The notes beneath the pieces are model-generated. The model had not been told where the DNA came from, did not search any database, and was given only the letters and a program-made list of their open reading frames with translations. This document shows positions 1 to 5,194 of a DNA stretch of 5,194 bases, piece after piece (position 1 is the stretch's first letter; each line of letters opens with the position of its first letter). Both the position numbers and the translations under genes were made by a program. This DNA is from an uncultured Treponema sp. GTDB taxonomy: Bacteria; Spirochaetota; Spirochaetia; Treponematales; Treponemataceae. The stretch covers positions 1 through 5,194 of the forward strand of contig CALCEK010000095.1 of the NCBI GenBank assembly GCA_937900125.1. The letters are read 5' to 3'.

Positions 1-1983
1 GTCAGGGGTATCTTCATACGGAAAAGCCGCTTCAAATGCCGCCTGCCACTCCGAATCTTTTTCAAAAGGAAAGCCACGCGATGCCTTGCGCTTAGAATAC
101 AAATCGATAAGTTTTTGGGCAATTTCTTCCACTTTTTTTTGCGCACGTGCTTTTCGGGAATTCCAACTTTTGCTCCCAATCAAGTCCAACGCTGGTGGAT
201 TTGCCTCGTTTCCAATGTAACGTTGAACCATATTTACTTGTTCAATCGGGACAAAAACGAATTCTTGACCTGCATATTCAAGTTTGATGTAATCCCGCTC
301 CGTTCCCATTGATTTTACCCGCTCGATTCCCTTAAAAAGCCCGATTCCGTAATTTACGTGTACAACATAATCGCCAGGATTTAACTCAACAAATGTATCG
401 ATTACACGGGATTTTGCTTTGCGGATTGATTTTGGAGCTGCACGGCGACGACCAAAAATTTCATTTTCTTGTATTACAAGAATTTTTTCAGCGGAAATTG
501 AAAAACCTTCAGTGATTGCATTGGGAATTACAGTTAGCGGAAATTTTGCATCCGTATAAATAAATTCTTTTACAACTTCTTCAATTCTCAAAGATTGATT
601 TTGGTTGTCGGCAAAAATAAAAATATGCCAATTCTCTTTTTGCAATGCAGAAATTTGTTCTTTAAAGTAATTTATGTTTCCAAAAAAACTTTGCGCTTCT
701 TCACTATGAAGTTCGATAATTTCGGCTGAGTCGCTGTCTAGCGTTTCCAACGACCTAAAACGAATTGACGCAGAATGTACACTTATAATAGAAGAAAAAT
801 CAAAAAACATATCTTTTGGAGGCAAAACTGGAAGTGTTTTTCGCGCCAAACGATAAGCACCCTCAAATTCAACATTCAAAGATTTTTGTCCATTTTTTAA
901 TCTATCAAAATCAGCAAAAAAAACGCTAGAATTTGGTGAAATATAATCAAAAATCGAATATTTTTTGTCCCACAAAAGCCCGTAAAATAAATCCTCCCCT
1001 ACACTTTCGCCGTTTGTTTTTAATTCATTTAAAATCCGATTTTGTTCCATGCGGGCATCTTCGCTAAAAGTCAAATGCACTTCTGAATTAAGATTTTTTA
1101 AAGAATCCGATTTTAAATCAGTGCCAAACTCAGAATCAAATTGCACTCCCGTTTTATCAAATTGCGTAAGTTTTTCATCAAGTGTTTTTACAAGTTCATC
1201 CGTCCAAACGACTTCTTTCATCGGATAAATTAGCAATTCTTTTGTACTTAATTTTGTACTTTGAGTTTCTACATCAAAAGTTTTTATGTTTTCGATTTTG
1301 TCAAAATCAAAAAGGATTCTGTGCGCATTTTCTTCGCCTGGCATAAAAACGTCTAAAACTTCGCCGCGGAGTGCAAATTCGCCCTTCATACTAACGCGCG
1401 GAACTCTAAGGTAGCCTCGCTCTGAAAGCAAAGCTGCCAATGTTTCACTATCAAAAGTCTGCCCTTTTTGAATGTTGACAGAAAGTTTTCTTATATAAGA
1501 AGGCGGAACTTGGGGCGACAAAAGACATCTTTGCGTTGCAATAAAAATTCGCGGAATATCTTTTTCGTGGGATTTCCAAACTAATTTTGAAAGGATTCCT
1601 GTACGCTCACCAAAAACAACCGCTCCCTTTGAAGAAGCGCGATATGGCAACGCTCCCCAATCGGGAAATTTGTAAATTCGCGCTTTTTCTCCAAAAACAG
1701 TTTGTAAATCAGTTTCGTATTCGTTTGCCTCTTTTGAAGTTGGAACAATTATAAGGCAATCTTCAGAATAATGTCGAATTATTCCCGCATACTGTTCTTT
1801 GTGAATGGAAAGAGCCTTTTTTCGCTCTAAAAATTGTTGTATAAAAAAAGAAGTTAAACTTCCTTTTACACCCATTATGTCAACAGAGCGATTTTCCTCG
1901 TTTATTTCTGTAGCTTTTATGACAGAATCGTGTAATTCATTCCAAGCAGATAAAAGTGAAATTGCAGATAATGATTTTTCCAT
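1..1983 (-). CDS. mfd: Transcription-repair coupling factor Mfd, N-terminal 661 codons (3' end of gene outside window)
   Basis: Mfd is a cytoplasmic ATP-dependent translocase that removes RNA polymerase stalled at DNA lesions and recruits UvrA for nucleotide excision repair. I translated the minus strand from ATG 1983-1981 to base 1 and found no in-frame stop, so the gene is open at the left edge. Residues about 1-340 are the UvrB-like N-terminal module: an early degenerate P-loop region (MGVKGSLTSFF, no GKT), FPDWGALPYR near residue 105, and GYLRVPRVSMKGEFALRGEV in the UvrB-like fold. Residues about 530-590 are the CarD-like RNA polymerase interaction domain (GDYVVHVNYGIGLFKGI, then YIKLEYAGQEFVFVPIEQV). 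Then comes the linker into the RecG-like motor (SKSWNSRKARAKKKVEEIA; window ends ...FPYEDTPD). The translocase motifs lie off the window. Family members are usually about 1,100-1,200 residues, so a little over half is present. ATG 1983 is the only plausible start: an in-frame TGA lies upstream with no ATG, GTG or TTG between. No Shine-Dalgarno sequence is visible before it. Confidence 0.96.
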   Translation of the reverse strand, partial: MEKSLSAISLLSAWNELHDSVIKATEINEENRSVDIMGVKGSLTSFFIQQFLERKKALSIHKEQYAGIIRHYSEDCLIIVPTSKEANEYETDLQTVFGEKARIYKFPDWGALPYRASSKGAVVFGERTGILSKLVWKSHEKDIPRIFIATQRCLLSPQVPPSYIRKLSVNIQKGQTFDSETLAALLSERGYLRVPRVSMKGEFALRGEVLDVFMPGEENAHRILFDFDKIENIKTFDVETQSTKLSTKELLIYPMKEVVWTDELVKTLDEKLTQFDKTGVQFDSEFGTDLKSDSLKNLNSEVHLTFSEDARMEQNRILNELKTNGESVGEDLFYGLLWDKKYSIFDYISPNSSVFFADFDRLKNGQKSLNVEFEGAYRLARKTLPVLPPKDMFFDFSSIISVHSASIRFRSLETLDSDSAEIIELHSEEAQSFFGNINYFKEQISALQKENWHIFIFADNQNQSLRIEEVVKEFIYTDAKFPLTVIPNAITEGFSISAEKILVIQENEIFGRRRAAPKSIRKAKSRVIDTFVELNPGDYVVHVNYGIGLFKGIERVKSMGTERDYIKLEYAGQEFVFVPIEQVNMVQRYIGNEANPPALDLIGSKSWNSRKARAQKKVEEIAQKLIDLYSKRKASRGFPFEKDSEWQAAFEAAFPYEDTPD

Positions 1984-2010
1984 ATTTTGCCGATACTTAT
2001 TATAAAATAA

Positions 2011-2027
2011 GTCTGAATTTTTCAGAC
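2011..2027. repeat. Perfect 7-bp inverted repeat with 3-nt loop in the divergent gap
   Basis: GTCTGAA-TTT-TTCAGAC is a perfect dyad. On the minus strand it covers the spacer and -35 position of the putative mfd promoter, where a bound protein could act as a repressor. On the plus strand it would form a hairpin at or near the 5' end of the mRNA for the exported protein, directly abutting the GGGAG ribosome binding site. It has no following T-run in either direction that would make it a terminator. Whether it works as an operator, as an mRNA hairpin or as neither is inference. Confidence 0.5.
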
Positions 2028-2032
2028 GGGAG
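2028..2032 (+). promoter_or_regulatory. Ribosome binding site GGGAG that decides the GTG 2040 start
   Basis: GGGAG lies 7 nt before GTG 2040, an ideal spacing. The in-frame ATG at 1956 has no comparable site, would lie inside the first codons of divergent mfd, and would bury the signal peptide. This supports GTG 2040 as the true start. Confidence 0.75.
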
Positions 2033-2039
2033 TTTTATA

Positions 2040-3038
2040 GTGAAACGCACACTGATTGCAATTATATCGTTTTTTTCAATTCTTGCCCAGAGTATTATAG
2101 CTCAGGAAATATCAGCAGTACGGCAAAATTTTGCAACTTTAGCTAATCCTAATAACACCGATGTTTCTATAGAATTCTATAATAGAACAATGTATTATCC
2201 TGGTTTGACTGAAGATAATCCTGTTTATGTTCATGTAACCGTAGCGAACAATGGCACATCAACTGTAAGTTTTAAAGTTGCCGATGACAGAACTTTTAGC
2301 ATTGATTTTAAGGCATTTAACGTAAAAAATTCTCAGTTGAACCAAACACAAAACTTGATTCGAAAACGTACAACAAATCAAACTGTATATTTTAGAACTA
2401 TTACACTTGAGCCAGGAGAATCGTATTCTTTTGTAGAAAATGTAAAAGATTTTCTTGAAATAAAGGAATCTTCTGTTTATTACGTTGAGTTGCTTTTTTA
2501 TCCTGATTTGTACCGCAATCCTGAAAATTATCTTAACTCAAATCGTCTTACTTTGGAAGTTCGCCCTTCTCCAGCGGCTGCCGCATCTTCTACAATGTAT
2601 GTTCAAGCAGAAAGCGCAGCTGTTTTGCAAAAAGAAGCAATTAGTCCCGATAAAGTTGTTGAGCAAACAATAATTGCTCGCCAAAAAAGCCTTTGGGATC
2701 AATACTTTTTGTATATGGACATTGAAGAAATGTTAAAACGCGACAGTGCAAGAAAAAGACGCTACAACCGAGTGAGCGCAGATGAACGCGATGAAATGCT
2801 AAAATCCTTTAGAGCGGATATGATGCAAAGTCGAATCGATTCTGACATTGTGGCAATTCCTTTTGAATTTGAAATTGAAACAACGACATATTCCCAAACA
2901 GAAGGAACTGTTAGCGTTATAGAAAAATTCCGCAATAGTACATACGTTGAGAAAAAACGCTACACTTACCAAGTACGCCAACGTGATGGAATTTGGCAAA
3001 TTTACGATTACACAGTTGACAACTTAGGTACTGAATAA
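2040..3038 (+). CDS. Exported protein of unknown function, beta-sandwich-like N-terminal half and NTF2-like C-terminal half
   Basis: I do not recognise this 332-residue protein by name. From GTG 2040 it begins with a classic signal peptide: KR at residues 2-3, a hydrophobic core at about 5-20, and a likely signal peptidase I site after SIIA (residue 21). There is no cysteine anywhere, so it is not a lipoprotein; it should be periplasmic or surface-exposed. Residues about 40-175 are beta-rich (VYVHVTVANNGTSTVSF, then LEPGESYSF), resembling extracellular Ig-like or BsuPI-type sandwiches. An alanine/serine-rich linker (PSPAAAASS) follows at about 176-184. Residues about 206-332 look helical at first (LWDQYFLYMDIEEMLKRD), then beta-rich, ending RDGIWQIYDYTVDNLGTE, a pattern reminiscent of NTF2-like folds. 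Both fold suggestions are inference from sequence pattern. The stop lies 3 nt before the zinc-ribbon gene, so the two are probably co-transcribed. An alternative in-frame ATG at 1956 is rejected because it lacks a ribosome binding site and overlaps mfd. Confidence 0.9.
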   Translation: MKRTLIAIISFFSILAQSIIAQEISAVRQNFATLANPNNTDVSIEFYNRTMYYPGLTEDNPVYVHVTVANNGTSTVSFKVADDRTFSIDFKAFNVKNSQLNQTQNLIRKRTTNQTVYFRTITLEPGESYSFVENVKDFLEIKESSVYYVELLFYPDLYRNPENYLNSNRLTLEVRPSPAAAASSTMYVQAESAAVLQKEAISPDKVVEQTIIARQKSLWDQYFLYMDIEEMLKRDSARKRRYNRVSADERDEMLKSFRADMMQSRIDSDIVAIPFEFEIETTTYSQTEGTVSVIEKFRNSTYVEKKRYTYQVRQRDGIWQIYDYTVDNLGTE

Positions 3039-3041
3039 TTT

Positions 3042-3419
3042 ATGTCGGCAAAACCAAAATATTTTTGTGAAAATTGCGGTTCTGAAGTTGCAGCAAATGC
3101 GCGTGTATGTCCAAAATGTGGAAAATTTTTTGCATCGGTTCGATGCCCACGTTGCGGACATTTAGGAACTGTTCAAGATTTTAAAAAAGGTTGCCCTTCT
3201 TGCCATTATGCTATGACCAAAGAAGATATTTTTGGAAAAGAAGAAAGCCTTGAAGAAAAAACAAAACCTAAAAAGAAAAAAAAATCCGCCAAAAAAAATC
3301 AAAAATCTAAAGCTTCCATTTTGAACCTTGCCGATGAAGCTGCTCCTACTTGGATGTACGTGGCAAGCGTTATTTTGTTGATTTTAACACTCGCATTATT
3401 ATTTTATCGTTGCCAATAA
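3042..3419 (+). CDS. Zinc-ribbon protein with single C-terminal transmembrane segment
   Basis: This 125-residue protein has two tandem double-CxxC modules. The first uses C9-x2-C12 and C23-x2-C26, and the second C35-x2-C38 and C51-x2-C54. This is the layout of paired rubredoxin-like zinc ribbons, each expected to hold one zinc ion. A strongly basic linker follows at residues 73-90 (KPKKKKKSAKKNQKSK), then a hydrophobic span at about 104-121 (MYVASVILLILTLALLF) and a tail of four residues. By the positive-inside rule the zinc ribbons and lysines should face the cytoplasm, making this a tail-anchored type protein. It starts 3 nt after the stop of the exported-protein gene, in the same frame, with only a weak, distant AGG upstream, so translation may be coupled. 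Such small ribbons often serve protein or nucleic-acid binding, but nothing here fixes the role. Confidence 0.9.
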   Translation: MSAKPKYFCENCGSEVAANARVCPKCGKFFASVRCPRCGHLGTVQDFKKGCPSCHYAMTKEDIFGKEESLEEKTKPKKKKKSAKKNQKSKASILNLADEAAPTWMYVASVILLILTLALLFYRCQ

Positions 3420-3423
3420 AAAT

Positions 3424-3449
3424 GAAAATTTGCAATTTTTAGACTTTTT
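3424..3449 (+). terminator. Weak candidate terminator after the zinc-ribbon gene
   Basis: GAAAATT-TGC-AATTTTT can form a 7-bp stem made of A-T pairs plus one G-U, and a run of five T follows at 3445-3449 after a short gap. The stem has no G-C pairs and would be unstable, so this is a weak call. If it fails, the upstream transcript would read into the tRNA gene. Confidence 0.25.
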
Positions 3450-3452
3450 ACA

Positions 3453-3466
3453 CAGTGGTGGAATTG
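3453..3466 (+). repeat. Partial direct copy of tRNA-Leu 5' sequence
   Basis: CAGTGGTGGAATTG here matches tRNA-Leu bases 3555-3569 (CAGATGGTGGAATTG) except for one missing base. The uninterrupted identity is 11 nt, TGGTGGAATTG, 103 bp apart. The tRNA copy covers the end of the acceptor strand and the start of the D-arm. The upstream copy has no matching anticodon or T-arm after it, so it is not a tRNA gene. It could be a remnant of a duplicated tRNA, or chance. Confidence 0.5.
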
Positions 3467-3467
3467 C

Positions 3468-3496
3468 TTGACTTAAAGCGCAAAAATAAATACACT
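3468..3496 (+). promoter_or_regulatory. Sigma-70-type promoter, probably for tRNA-Leu
   Basis: A -35 box TTGACT at 3468-3473 (5 of 6 consensus bases) and a -10 box TACACT at 3491-3496 (4 of 6) are separated by exactly 17 bp. Transcription would start near 3503, giving a 5' leader of about 49 nt that RNase P would remove. It is the best-formed promoter in the window and lies directly upstream of the tRNA, with no other plus-strand gene to serve. Confidence 0.6.
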
Positions 3497-3551
3497 AGTA
3501 AAAAGTATCTAAAACGATTCACGTCTAATGATTTTTTGATACATTTTATTT

Positions 3552-3635
3552 GCCCAGATGGTGGAATTGGTAGACACGCTAGGTTCAGGTCCTAGAACTC
3601 GCAAGGGTGTGCAAGTTCAAGTCTTGTTCTGGGCA
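3552..3635 (+). tRNA. tRNA-Leu (anticodon CAG)
   Basis: A complete cloverleaf of 84 nt can be folded by eye. The acceptor stem GCCCAGA (3552-3558) pairs with TCTGGGC (3628-3634), all seven pairs Watson-Crick, with discriminator A at 3635. The D-arm contains AATTGGTAGA. The anticodon stem CTAGG/CCTAG (3579-3583, 3591-3595) encloses the loop TTCAGGT, giving anticodon CAG at 3586-3588, which reads CUG leucine codons. A long variable arm ACTC-GCAA-GGGT marks a class II tRNA, as expected for leucine. The T-arm is GCAAG-TTCAAGT-CTTGT, with one G-U pair. The bases after the discriminator are TCA, so the CCA end is not encoded and must be added by a nucleotidyltransferase. The gene lies 5 bp from the stop of a convergent synthase gene, and no clear terminator follows. 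Confidence 0.96.
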
Positions 3636-3640
3636 TCACA

Positions 3641-4390
3641 TCATAAAAAATCTGCTTCTATTGAAAAAGTATATTTTTTTTCATCTGTAAAACTTGGAAA
3701 TGTGATTTTTGTAGCCGAAAAACAAAACTGTTCCCCTTTTGCGCCATACAATTCGTCTCCTACAATCGGAAAACCTAGCCAAGCAAGATGAGCGCGAACT
3801 TGATGCCTAAAACCGTTTTCTAAACTTACCTTTACAAGATAAAAATCATTGTCAGCCTTTTCAAGCGATTGTATAGTTGTTTTGTATAGTCTTTTATTTG
3901 ATTTTTTTAGAATCGTTTTTCCAGAATCAATGGTAACAGGACGAACTAGCCTAGCTCCTTTCCCATACGCACGAAAATAAGATTCAAGTGTGTAAGGAGG
4001 TTGTAGCATTTTTGCATTGTCAAACAAATCGCGTGGCAAGGGAGGAAATCCCTCCGAATCATTTATTGAAATTTTCTTAAAACATTTTGCATAATATTCT
4101 TTTTTAAACAAACCACTTTTTTGCGCATCTAATAATTTTTCATACCAAACCTGATTTGTCGCAAGCAACAAAAGCCCCTCGGTTGCGGTGTCAAGCCTAT
4201 GTAAAAGTCCACATTCAATTTCTTTTCTTCCAGAAACGCGCAATATTTCGGGAAAAATCTGGGCAGTTTTAAAAAGAGCATTTTCAGTTTCAGACTGTTT
4301 TAATGGAGCTGAAGGAAGCCCCCGTGGTTTATAAATTACAACAAAAGGTTCTGCGGCACTTGGTGCGTGTAAAATTTTTACGTCTTTCAT
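3641..4390 (-). CDS. RluA-family pseudouridine synthase, divergent and lacking an S4 domain
   Basis: This 249-residue protein isomerises uridine to pseudouridine in an RNA whose identity the sequence does not reveal. The fold starts at once with PFVVIYKPRGLPSAP (residues 15-29), so there is no N-terminal S4 RNA-binding domain. The catalytic motif GLLHRLDTATEGLLLL places the nucleophilic aspartate at D67 (codon 4192-4190). The second conserved block, RHQVRAHLAWLGFPIVGDEL (195-214) followed by YG, is also intact, so an active enzyme is expected. Unusual features are an insertion-like stretch at about 130-165 and a C-terminal block in which the family's usual LHA motif is replaced by FSA (224-226). 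The start ATG 4390 lies 6 nt after the RluD-like gene's stop, in the same frame, without a clear ribosome binding site, suggesting translational coupling. The 3' end faces tRNA-Leu 5 bp away. It could be an rRNA or tRNA modifier. Confidence 0.93.
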   Translation of the reverse strand: MKDVKILHAPSAAEPFVVIYKPRGLPSAPLKQSETENALFKTAQIFPEILRVSGRKEIECGLLHRLDTATEGLLLLATNQVWYEKLLDAQKSGLFKKEYYAKCFKKISINDSEGFPPLPRDLFDNAKMLQPPYTLESYFRAYGKGARLVRPVTIDSGKTILKKSNKRLYKTTIQSLEKADNDFYLVKVSLENGFRHQVRAHLAWLGFPIVGDELYGAKGEQFCFSATKITFPSFTDEKKYTFSIEADFL

Positions 4391-4396
4391 TTTATT

Positions 4397-5194
4397 CTAC
4401 TTTTTAGGAATTATGTACTTTGCATACTTTGAATGTAATTTTTTCATAACAATTTTAAAACGATTCGGAAGCGGTGCGGAAAACTCAGAAAGTTCACTTT
4501 GAAATGGAAGCCGAATTTTTAACTTTGAAGCGTGAAGCATAAGCGTGGCATTTTTAAATTCTTTACATTCCGTTCCATAAATAGAATCTCCTAAAATTGG
4601 ACAATGTATGTATTTCATGTGAACACGAATTTGGTGAGTACGCCCTGTTAGTATGCGAACCCTCATAAGTGAATAATTCCCATAACACGCTATACATACG
4701 TAGTGGGTTTCAGCAAATTTTCCTTCCGAAGAATCTTCAGTCGCTTTAAAACGCTTTCTGTCCTTGTTATCTCGCACAATGTGAGTGCGAATTTTATCGT
4801 GGTGTTTTGGCGGTCGCCCTATACAAATTGCTAGATATTCTTTTTGAATCGAAGAATGATTTTTAAACTGCCCCTGAAGCCATTCTTCCGCCTTTCGATT
4901 TTTTGCTGTTATAATCACACCAGATGTATCTTTGTCAAGCCTATGCACAATTCCAGGTCGAAGTTTTGTAAAATCCTCTTCTGATTCTGGCATTTTGTTT
5001 TGTAAAATAGTTTCGCGCCCCCAATGGAACAAAAGCGCATTTACAAGCGTTCCTTCCCAATTACCACAAGCGGGGTGCGTTACCATTCCTTGCTTTTTGT
5101 TTACAACGCAAACGGAATCATCTTCATACAAAATGTCAAGCGGAATATCTTGTGCTTTTATATCCTGAACAAAGGAATCTTCCCAAACAATTTC
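4397..5194 (-). CDS. rluD: RluD-like ribosomal large subunit pseudouridine synthase (N-terminus outside window)
   Basis: RluD-type enzymes convert specific uridines of 23S rRNA to pseudouridine. The open frame reaches the right edge, leaving 265 visible residues. The first of these, EIVWEDSFVQDIKAQDIPLD, followed by ILYEDDS, is the linker after an S4 RNA-binding domain, which should therefore lie just beyond base 5194. A TTG at 5131 could be misread as a start, but it falls inside the conserved DILYEDD block and is rejected. The catalytic motif RPGIVHRLDKDTSGVIITAK is intact, with the aspartate codon at 4936-4934, and so is the block GRTHQIRVHMKYIHCPILGD followed by SIYG. The later LMLHASKL motif is also standard. 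HRLDKDTSG preceded by PGIV is more like RluD than RluC or RluA, but the modified position in this organism cannot be proved from sequence. The gene is followed after 6 nt by a second family member on the same strand. Confidence 0.93.
   Translation of the reverse strand, partial: EIVWEDSFVQDIKAQDIPLDILYEDDSVCVVNKKQGMVTHPACGNWEGTLVNALLFHWGRETILQNKMPESEEDFTKLRPGIVHRLDKDTSGVIITAKNRKAEEWLQGQFKNHSSIQKEYLAICIGRPPKHHDKIRTHIVRDNKDRKRFKATEDSSEGKFAETHYVCIACYGNYSLMRVRILTGRTHQIRVHMKYIHCPILGDSIYGTECKEFKNATLMLHASKLKIRLPFQSELSEFSAPLPNRFKIVMKKLHSKYAKYIIPKK

Larger units (their letters stand above)
1984..2039. promoter_or_regulatory. Divergent intergenic region between mfd and the exported-protein gene
   Basis: This 56-bp gap must hold the start signals of two divergent genes. 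Bases 2004-1999 read TATAAT on the minus strand, a perfect -10 hexamer about 15 nt before the mfd ATG. On the plus strand the overlapping bases 1998-2008 read TATTATAAAAT, which contains -10-like hexamers for the rightward gene. No good -35 box is visible for either direction: the position 17 bp upstream of the mfd -10 reads GTCTGA. The promoter assignment is therefore inferred from the -10 match and gene layout alone. If the mfd -10 is used, transcription would start about 8 nt before the ATG, giving a very short leader without a Shine-Dalgarno sequence. Confidence 0.4.

Noticed and set aside
115..312. 65-codon plus-strand frame
   Set aside because: It lies antisense to the RNA polymerase interaction domain of mfd; it is a shadow of that gene.
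1805..2005. 66-codon plus-strand frame opposite the mfd start
   Set aside because: It is antisense to the N-terminal coding region of mfd, which is clearly the real gene, and it lacks start signals.
2485..2673. 62-codon plus-strand frame inside the exported-protein gene
   Set aside because: It is an out-of-frame shadow of a well-supported gene, with no ribosome binding site.
2799..2999. 66-codon minus-strand frame opposite the exported-protein gene
   Set aside because: It is antisense to the conserved-looking C-terminal domain, with no promoter or ribosome site of its own.
3505..3542. Inverted repeat GTATC ... GATAC in the tRNA leader
   Set aside because: Only five pairs enclose 28 nt, which is expected by chance in AT-rich DNA.
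3663..3682. Possible rho-independent terminator for the tRNA (GAAAAA ... TTTTTTTTC)
   Set aside because: The only possible stem is made almost wholly of A-T pairs with a short AT loop, so it would not be stable; the bases are also coding in the opposite gene.
3558..3791. Open frame of 77 codons on the plus strand beginning inside the tRNA
   Set aside because: It overlaps tRNA-Leu and then runs antisense through the conserved C-terminus of the synthase gene; it has no ribosome binding site and no protein-like character.
5129..5131. TTG as start codon of the RluD-like gene
   Set aside because: The frame continues to the window edge with family-typical residues (AQDIPLDILYEDD), so the gene is cut by the window and does not start there.
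4932..5168. 78-codon plus-strand frame opposite the RluD-like gene
   Set aside because: It is antisense to the catalytic region of the RluD-like gene and is explained as a shadow.

Overview
The window is AT-rich, compact bacterial chromosome with little non-coding DNA. It looks like a spirochaete, most likely a Treponema-like organism. That assignment rests on overall impression (low G+C, A/T-rich codon use, protein character) and not on a diagnostic marker, so it is tentative. I see no mobile element, CRISPR array, phage gene or attachment site.

Region by region. (1) Bases 1-1983, minus strand: the N-terminal 661 codons of the transcription-repair coupling factor Mfd; the gene runs off the left edge just as the RecG-like translocase begins. 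(2) Bases 1984-2039: a 56-bp divergent intergenic gap with an AT-rich -10-like element readable on both strands, a perfect 7-bp inverted repeat and a GGGAG ribosome binding site. (3) Bases 2040-3419, plus strand: a two-gene unit. The first gene encodes an exported, cysteine-free protein of unknown function that starts at GTG 2040. The second encodes a small cytoplasmic zinc-ribbon protein with a single C-terminal membrane segment. They are 3 nt apart and in the same frame. (4) Bases 3420-3551: an intergenic stretch holding a good sigma-70-type promoter and a short partial copy of tRNA-Leu sequence. (5) Bases 3552-3635, plus strand: tRNA-Leu with anticodon CAG and no encoded CCA. (6) Bases 3641-5194, minus strand: two tandem RluA-family pseudouridine synthase genes 6 nt apart and in the same frame. 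The upstream one is RluD-like and its S4-side N-terminus lies beyond the right edge. The downstream one is a divergent paralogue that converges on the tRNA with 5 bp between them.

How the genes relate: Mfd serves DNA repair and RNA polymerase recycling. The two synthases probably modify rRNA or other structured RNA. The secreted protein and zinc-ribbon pair is co-oriented and tightly packed, so it is probably co-transcribed, but its function is unknown. Most of the window is housekeeping. The less ordinary parts are the secreted/zinc-ribbon pair, the divergent second synthase, the dyad in the mfd intergenic gap and the partial tRNA-like repeat at the tRNA promoter. I found no convincing evidence of a new defence or mobile system.
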